Part shown: one piece after another, positions 33,501-42,500 of the stretch
Position numbering within the stretch: the stretch's first letter is position 1
How the letters are laid out: every line of letters starts with the position of its first letter
Assembly: GCA_022606425.2 (NCBI GenBank)
Contig: JAHDVF020000883.1
Coordinates: 1,364,001 to 1,428,000, forward strand
Origin: Lepidostoma basale
Taxonomy: Eukaryota; Arthropoda; Insecta; Trichoptera; Lepidostomatidae
Direction of reading: 5' to 3'
DNA: 64,000 bases
Position numbers and translations under genes: made by a program
Notes under the pieces: model-generated
Seen by the model: only the letters and a program-made list of their open reading frames with translations
Told to the model about the DNA's origin: nothing
The model's database searches: none

Positions 33501-36500
33501 ATGCAGAATTGAAGTAGCACGAGCAATCTTAACTTGAAACTCCGACAAAGAATGATTAAGTGTTATATATGGTCTGTTCTACTATATGGCTGGGAAACCT
33601 GGACTCTAAAAGTGACTGTAATGAATCGGTTGGAAGCCATTGAGATGTGGATATACCGCAGAATGCTCCATATACCATGGAGCGATAGGGTCAGTAATGC
33701 TGACGTACTACATAGAGCCAGAGCCAATAGAGAGCTGTGTGAAAATTAGAAAGGTCTCATATTTGGGTCACGTGCCAAGGGGAGAAAAATAGGAATATTT
33801 GGAAAATAGTTGGAGAATGTGGTACTTTTCCCCACGCAGTATATGTCCTAGATGTGAAATTTTCCGAACCTTGATAGTTGACAACAGCTCCCGTCAACTC
33901 CAGCTCACCTCAGGACTTCGGTATTGGTAAACATGTTTGTCCAGGTAATTCTGAGCAATCAGCGATAGAGCCACATTTCAAATGCTTCCAGTCTGTTCAT
34001 TGAGTTGAGTTTCAAGGTCCACGTTTCACATCCATACAATAAAACAGACCACACATAGCATTTGATCATTCTCTGGCGGAGTTTCAAATTAAAGTTATCA
34101 TTGTAGAAGGGTGATTTCATTTTATTAAATGTAGCTCTTGCTGCCTTCATTCTGCATTTTATCTCTACATCTGGGTCAAGATATTGCTTTAGTATGCTGC
34201 CGAGGTATTTAAATTTCTCCATCATTTCTTGTTAAATATGTAATACATTAATGAAAAAGGGAATAACAGGGCAGTCCATTGCCATGTTTTGATTTGAAAT
34301 TAGAATTAATGTAAAATATCTTACCACTGTTACAGAGTGCCTTTGCTCTCGATGGAGGAAGGGGTAGTTCAGCCATTTGTTCCCCCAGAGGTGACGTGAG
34401 ATTTCCTTTATTGTCTATGGCCCCCAAGGCAAACAGGACCTCCACAGCGGAGAGCATAGAGCGGGCAGGTGGAGGACATGGGAACGGAAATCTAAATAAC
34501 AAATAAAATATTAAACAGACATGTTACTATGTTTTAATTCCAATTAATACAACCAACAAACATCAAGTAATGATTTGTGCATCGGATATAATTTTTCGTT
34601 TACCTTAAAATGTTGTCTATTCCGAGGGCTTTCAATTGAAGAACAATTGCGGAAAGGTCGGTCCTCTGTATCTCCGGAGGCACGCTGGGCAGCAGCTTAT
34701 CATACTCCTCTTCCGTGTAGAGCCTGCAATCAGGAATTAAGGAATTAATTATAATTATTTTATTATTTTTTTTTTTTTATGTACACAAAAGGTCGTTGGG
34801 ACCCAATTGCTGTATACAATTTTTATTTTTTAGCTATTATATTGATTCTCGTGACATGTGATAGGTAGCCAATCTATCGCCATTTTATTGTCACGTGAAT
34901 TCTACACCAGACCAAAGACATTGTGACAATCACACTGCCATCGCCGGGAATCGAACCCAGGACCTTCGGCATGGAAGTCAGAGATCGTAACCACTCTGCC
35001 ACGAAGATCGTCATACGTCGTCATCGTAATCAACTAATAATGGAGTTCTAGTGCCAATCCTCATGTATGGAAGTGAAGATTGAAGTGAAAGATAAAAGTA
35101 GGATAAATGCCGTAGAAATTAGATCACTGAGAAGAATGTGTCAGAACTTGATATAAGATAGAATACCGAATGATGAAATAAGGAAGATAATCGAATGATC
35201 TTTTTAAGGGAAGTTCATTTTAAATAATAATTAAATAAAACGATGTTTTTTGAAATAATTACACATTTGTATATATTCTGTCTGACCAGTCTGTCGATAC
35301 CAGCGAGCATGGCGAAACCGGTCGCAGTCAAAATAAAGACAAAAGTGGAAGTAGTTAAAAAACATTCTTCTTTCTTCTTTTTGTCCTGTCACACCTCCGT
35401 GGTTCATAGGACCTCGGGGAACCTTCTCCACCCGACTCTATCGCATGCCTGATGCCTAACATCATCCCAAGTGAGGCCTGCTGCCTTAACCTCGTCCTGC
35501 AGGGCTCTTCTCCAGGTGGCTCTAGGTCTGCCTCGCTTCCTCTTTCCAGTATAGTGCGCCCTGCAGGCTGGGCTCCGTCTCAGAGTGTGACCGATCCACT
35601 GCCATTTGCGTCTAGCGACTTGTTCTCTAATTGGCTTTTCGCCTGCCATGACAAAGAAATTTTTTAAGTATTTAAAAAAATCTAACCTGTAACACTTCCC
35701 CTGGGCGACCCTTCCAGCCCTTCCCGCCCTCTGGATGGCGTTGGCCTTGGACACAGGGCAGAGGACCAGGTTTTCAAAGGAAGCGCTGGGGTCCAGATAG
35801 CGCACTTTGTGGAAACCACAATCAATAACTGAAAATAATTTAAAATTAATTCAAATCTTTTTTATTAAATTATCAATTTGAAATTTTAAAGGCCAAAAAA
35901 TTTTAACTAAATGTTATAAATAACCAAATTCCTTCTTATTCCCCATTAGTATATAGTATTATACATTAAAAACTTTTCCCCTGTACAATCTAGCTAAAAG
36001 ATAATAATATTACCTTCAACTTTTGTCACCTTTCCTATTAATGTAATCTGTGTACTTCCTGTTATGATTTATCGTTTTTAATTTATTATGTTTCCGACTT
36101 GCGTCTAGCGACTTGTTCTCTAATTGGCTTTTCGCATGCCATGGTCCAGAGAACGGCATTTGACACTGTTTGGGGCCAATTGATTTTGAATATTGAGCGA
36201 AGGCACCTATTTATAAACACCTGGAGTTTACCAATAACGTCCTCAGTAGACTTCCAAGTCTCACATCCGTACAGCAGTACGCTTTTAACGCTACTGCTGA
36301 ATACTTGGAGCTTGAGCTTTCTCGAAATGATAACGGAGTGCCATACAGGGCGAAGCATAGCGACCCTTTGCTTACCATAACTAATTCCTGGAATGGTCAC
36401 GGAAGTCTCGGCTATATTCGTGGCAATCACGACCTTCCGGCAGTTCTGCTCCGCCCTCTGGAATGCTTTCAGCTGTCTGTAGTGGGGCAGGGCCCCGTAG

Positions 36501-39500
36501 AGCGGGACCACGGACAGCTCGTATACGGCGGCCATTTTGTTTTCAAACTGGCGTCTTCCCGTCACTTTCTTGTTGTTTTCGACGGCGTATTCTTCCAACA
36601 GCCGGCACACGGATATAACTTCATCCTTTAAAAAATATATATATACGAAATAAGTCCATATTTTTGTGTGAAAATCGCATTTATTTGAACGAATGGACTG
36701 CCATACTTTTCATTCCTGACATATTTCTCTCGCATCCTCAACATTCGTACATCGTGTCATGTACGTGCGTCAATTTCTCTGACTTCTCATGTGGCCGACA
36801 TTCAATATTTGATTTACCTATTTGATTGTGCCACGTTTTCCTCGGTCTTCCAAATCTATTTCTAGTTCCATTTACAACATATTTTTTTTTTTTACCATTC
36901 CTTCTTTCCATGTGTCCAAACTATATTAATGATCCTTTCATTATTTTGTTCATAACACCATCATTCGCACCACATTCACTTCTTATATTTTCATTCGACA
37001 CTCTTTCATACACATAGTATATTACACATTCATCTAAGAGATCTCATTTCTACTGCATTTATTCTACTTTCATCCTTATTTTGTCAGTTCCATGCTTTGC
37101 TTCCATACATAAGGGTCGGTACAAGAACACCATTGTGCACTGCCATTTTAGCTTTTTTGGGTAAGTTTTTGTTTGCGATGACAACTTTAAGTGCACCATT
37201 CACTTTGTTGCCTGCCCCAACCCTTCTTTCAATATCCCTCTCCGCTTGCCCATCTTTTTTAAACATACTACCCAAATACCCAAACTCATCTACTTACTTC
37301 CGATTTTCACCATTCACGCTAATGTTGCAGACTGTCATGATTTCTTATTTTTCAAAAATCATTTGCATTGGACTTATTCACATATATCATCAGATCATTT
37401 CGCATGCATACCTCGTACATACTATTCACCAGGACTTGTAGTTCATGCTCGTTGTCTGCGAGTAGGACAGCGTCATCCGCATACGAGAGACAGCTTACTG
37501 ACACTCTGCTCATTTGGGCACCTGCATCCAACCCTTTCAGCTCTTTCATCCAATGTTATTATTATTATTATTATTATTAAGGTTATTGTACTGGGCTTTA
37601 TCTTTGATTCCTAACGGATGTAAACAAGAACACTTAATACAAAAATGATATTTAATGATCTCTAAAGGAAACGTGTTCAACTCACCTGTCCTGTAAGAAA
37701 TGCTAGAATATCCCCGAATGGTTCGCTCTCATGTATTTTGATGACAGTGTCCACGGTGGATTGAGCATAGTCTGGAACTGGATCTAAACAAAATATATTA
37801 TGTTATGCTAACATTAAAAGCATTGAGAACTGTGTATCATAGTTACACAATGAACAACCAGCAACTAGCACATGTATCTACGATGGAAGATCTCGGAATC
37901 ATCTATAATAGTAGGCTGACTTTTCGTGCAAATATTGCGAAGATTTTTGACATCGCATTGAAATGTTGGGCTTCATCATTCAAACCGGAAGAGTTTTTAG
38001 AGATCCCAATGCGCTCAGAGTCCTATACTAAGCGTTGGTTCGGAGCAGAGTCGAAAGTGGTTCTATGATATAGAGCACTCACGGGGCGAGATATTCCGTT
38101 ATTTCATTTTCATTTATTTCATTTATTTTGATAATAATCACAAACATTACAGACATACAATTCCAAATCGTTTGCAATTACATTATAAACAGAGAAGCAT
38201 TAAAAAAAATAAAAATTAAGCTTAAGAGTAAGAAAAAATCATAACATTGATATTGCATCCCTGAGGCAACTCACACTATCACGAAATATGTCGACCTCCG
38301 AGGCGATCCGATTAAGCAATAAGATTGCCCTACCCACAGGCATTACCATTGGCAGGTTGGTTCTGCAGCGTGGCAAATAAAACAATCTGTGCTGTCTTTG
38401 ACGAAGGGACAAATAGACCTACATCACTCAGGACATCCGAGTTCTGTATACGGCCGCCAATCAGCTGAAAGAAGTGAACTCCCAAGTGAATGTTCCTCCT
38501 TCTCTCCAATGATTGGTAGCTTAGCATACCTAGCAAGAATTCAGTCGGAAAGAGCCACGGGTAATAACCGCGCTCCCTGAGGTAAAGAAAGCGCAGAAAT
38601 TTTTTCTGCACTCGCTCCACCATCAGAGAATATCGGATCCCAGGCGGTGACCAAATAACGGAACTATATTCCAGCCGACTTCTTACCAGGGAATTATACA
38701 ACACCCGAAGTACCTGTGTGTTCGAAAATATCTTGGCATTCCTGAAAACAAATCCAAGCATTTTAATGGAACTATTACATAGAGCAACTATGTGAAGATT
38801 GAACGATAATTGAGCATCGAACAGAACACCGAGATCTCTGGATGTAGAAGCTCTTTCAAGCTGTACCCCATCCATAAGATAGCGAAAGTATAATGTTTTC
38901 GATGCCCGTGTGTATGACATAACAAAGCACTTGGAGACGTTGAAGAATAATTTGTTACGTTTACTCCATTGGGTTATGCTCTGAATGTCACACTGAAGCT
39001 TCAAGCAATCTGAGGGATTCTCTATTTTGGAGAAAACTTTTATGTCATCAGCAAATAATAAAAAATTTGAAAACTTTATTTCGTTAGAAATATCATTTAT
39101 GAATATTGTGAAAAGCAATGGTCCTAAATTGGACCCTTGTGGCACCCCTGATGAGGTGTGAAAGGCTGAAGACTGAAAAAGTCCATATGACACATATTGT
39201 TTTCGAGATGTTAGATAGCTAGAGAAAAGCTTGAGCAGATTGTCACTAAAGCCAATCCTTTGAAGCTTTCGAAGTAAAAGTTGGTGGTCCACCTTATCAA
39301 ACGCTTTTGAAAAATCGCTATACGAGCAGTCGACTTGTGCACCTTTATCAAGGCACTTAGTGACAAAGTTCGTAAATACCATCAAATTTGTAATGGTTGA
39401 ACGCCCTGACCTGAATCCATGCTGTTCATTAATTATGAATGGTTCTATCTTTGGGTTAATAAAATGATGTATTAACGCCTCAAATACCTTCGCAGGTGTA

Positions 39501-42500
39501 GATAAAATTGCTACTGGTCGATAATTTTCAACACATGATTTTGTGCCTTTCTTGAAAACTGGAGAGATTTTAGAAATCTTCCAAAGTTCCGGAAAGACAC
39601 CCGTTTGTAGCGATCGATTAAATATAATGGACAGTGGTTTTTTGAAAATGTGGTTGCAACCTTTTAATATAAAGGTTGGAACAAAATCTGGACCTAATGA
39701 ATTCGTGTTTTTGAGTTGATTAATAGCCTTGAAGACTTCACATTCACTGAAAAAATCTATGGAAATATCTTGAGCGCCCTGAGTCGTATTCTGCGAATCA
39801 GCATGGACTGCCTCATTTGATGGAGTACTGAACACAGATTTAAAATGTTCAGCGAATGCATTCACAACTTCTCTATTGTGAACCTCTTGACCTTGCCACG
39901 TCATTGTATCAATAACACCACCATCATGGCGTTTGGAGTCTATATATTTCCAAAAATCATTGGGATTTCTCAAAATATCGGCTCCAATGTTGGATATATA
40001 TGATTTGAAAGAAGATCTCATTTTACATTTTACCATAGCTCGAAGACTACTAAAGAGAGTGTAGTAATGTGAATTACCAGAAGACTTCCACTTTTTGTGG
40101 TAACTATGTTTCATTCTGATGTCACTGATAATATCTCGAGTGAACCACCTCGGATATCGTCTATTAGTAGTAGCCGGGGGTTTCCTAGGGAAGCAATCAT
40201 CAAAACAAGAATATACAATGTCATAAAAAACTTGTACGGCCTCATTCACGTCTGTTATAGAGCGAAGTTGATCCCAGTTTGCCTGAAAAAGTGCATCATA
40301 GAGGAAACTGAAATCACCATTGGAAAAATTCCAGCCCCTCCACGATACCGTGTCTGCAGTAGGGACCCTAGAATGTGGTCTTGAAGTCTCTATAATCAAG
40401 TCAAAATTTAATGCAGGATGGTAAGAGTCCTCTTTCGTGAGGGGAGATTCGTCTCGAGAAACGGATACCGGAACTGTCGAAAATATTAAATCAAGTATTC
40501 TTTGTTTGGTATTCAGAATGCCATTGCACTGGACGAGTCCCAGCACCGAACACATAAAAGAGATCTCCTCATCGACATCCCTGCTCTGTGCCGAGTACAA
40601 ATTAAAATCGCCCAGTAAAATGACACGCTTATCCCCAATTATTAGCAGATTACAAAGAATCTTATTAAAAAATAATCTATAAGACTCTAAAGAACTCTGA
40701 GGAGGAAAATATATTACGCATATGTAAACTATCGTACCTCTATATGTGAGCTTAAGCCAAAGATCTTCATTGACCGTTTCCAACATAGAAAATCTCTGGA
40801 TATCCATAGATTGTCCGTGTCTCACGGCCAACAAACACCCCCCACCCTGCCTGTGAGCACTACAAGAGGACGCGCGATCTCTCCTAAACACAATAAAATC
40901 CGACGTGAATAGTTCCGAGCTCAAAACGCTATCACTAAGCCACGTCTCGGTCAAACATATTATATCAAAATCACATCCTGCTACCTCATTGTAAAACTCG
41001 GTGCATTTGGTATTTAACCCTCGTGCGTTCTGATAAAAACATTTTAATGAAGAGGAACAAGAGACAGGGGGAACAATACTGGCCTCGCTTGTGTCTAGTC
41101 ATTTGACTTTAGGCAAGTGCGGAGTTACCACCCTATTATCCCATTCCTTAACATATGAATGACGTGGCCAATGACAGGGCTTTAAAACTTCACCAACAAT
41201 TTCTGAAGGTATACCCAATTTGAACGAGGCATAATCTCCCCTCGACTTGATTTTGAAGACCTTGAATGCGGCCGTACTGACAATCGAGGTAAGGTATTTG
41301 ATAAGGTCATCTGCTGTGGTATCCTTGTGCAGGGGGTAGAGGTGATAAAATGTCATTTTTTTGTTTACTGAAACGTCATCACTGCGAAGTTTACCGCGCA
41401 CCACACGACCTCTGCGGGTTCCCTTCGCCACTTTCCAATCTTCCGCTATGCTGGAGAGGGTTAAAAAAAAATTCTGAGGTATCTCTACATGAGAGAGTAT
41501 GGTAGCTATCCGTGGCTCTATCCCACGGCATTTCTTTTGGGTATGATGGGGACCAACTCTCTGCAGCTACGAAGAGATGGACAACTCATAACCCATTTCT
41601 TTAGATTGACAGTACAGATTGTTTTACTTACCGGCCACCAGAATCAATCTGCCTCCAGTGACTCGGGTGGGAAGAGCAAATAGTCTGCTGAACGCGGTCT
41701 CCTCGTAAATCGATGTCTTTCATATTAGTGAAAGTGCATTCAGGGGACAAATACTTTTGTCTTTAAAGAGTATCTTGTATTCCTAACGTTGAACCACCTC
41801 TCATGCGTTGACACCAGATATTTGATTTAATTTAATAAAAACCACAAATCTTTGAATTTTAATATTGTATAGTACCATTATGAATATTATTATTATTATT
41901 TGTAGAATCTCTCTTTACAACATTACAGCGCGAGCCAAATCCATGTAAAGGGTATAGCTATCATATTGATTCTTATAACATGTGATAGGTAGCTAATCTA
42001 TCGCCATTTCGCTATTCGCCATTATTATCACGTGAATTCTGCACCAGACCAAGGACAGTGTGACAATCACACTGCCATTGCTGGGAATCGAACCCTGGAC
42101 CTTCCGGTTGGCAGTCAAAGCACTTACCACTCAGCCACGAAGGTTAATTGCATTAATAATATGGAAAATATCAAGCTTTCTCAACGGTATTACCAAAGGA
42201 CTCGTTCCCAAAGGATAGTATTGCAAACAAATAAATAAGTTTACCTTGTACATAGAAAACATCAACGGGATACATCCTTCCTTCCACGGACAAAATGGCA
42301 GAAGTAGAAGGGAGTGCGGAATCATCTATGGACGTCTTCTTCTTCTTATTATTAAGATTGAAAAAGTCCCTTAGAAACTCTGCATCCATGGTGGCCGAAG
42401 ACACAACCAATTTCAGGTTCTTTCGTTTCTGAAAATATTATTTAAAATACCTTAATAAAAAAAGAGGTTTAAGAACACCGGCGTCTATTGCAGACTTGCT

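Larger units (their letters stand above)
38099..41440 (-). mobile_element. LINE-K insertion (3342 bp), 5'-truncated in ORF1
   Basis: Bounded by TTCCG at 38094-38098 and 41441-41445, a likely target duplication. It contains the C-terminus of ORF1, the whole endonuclease-RT frame, and an AATAAATGAA-rich 3' end. It sits in the 4.46-kb helicase intron, same strand as the gene. Confidence 0.85.
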
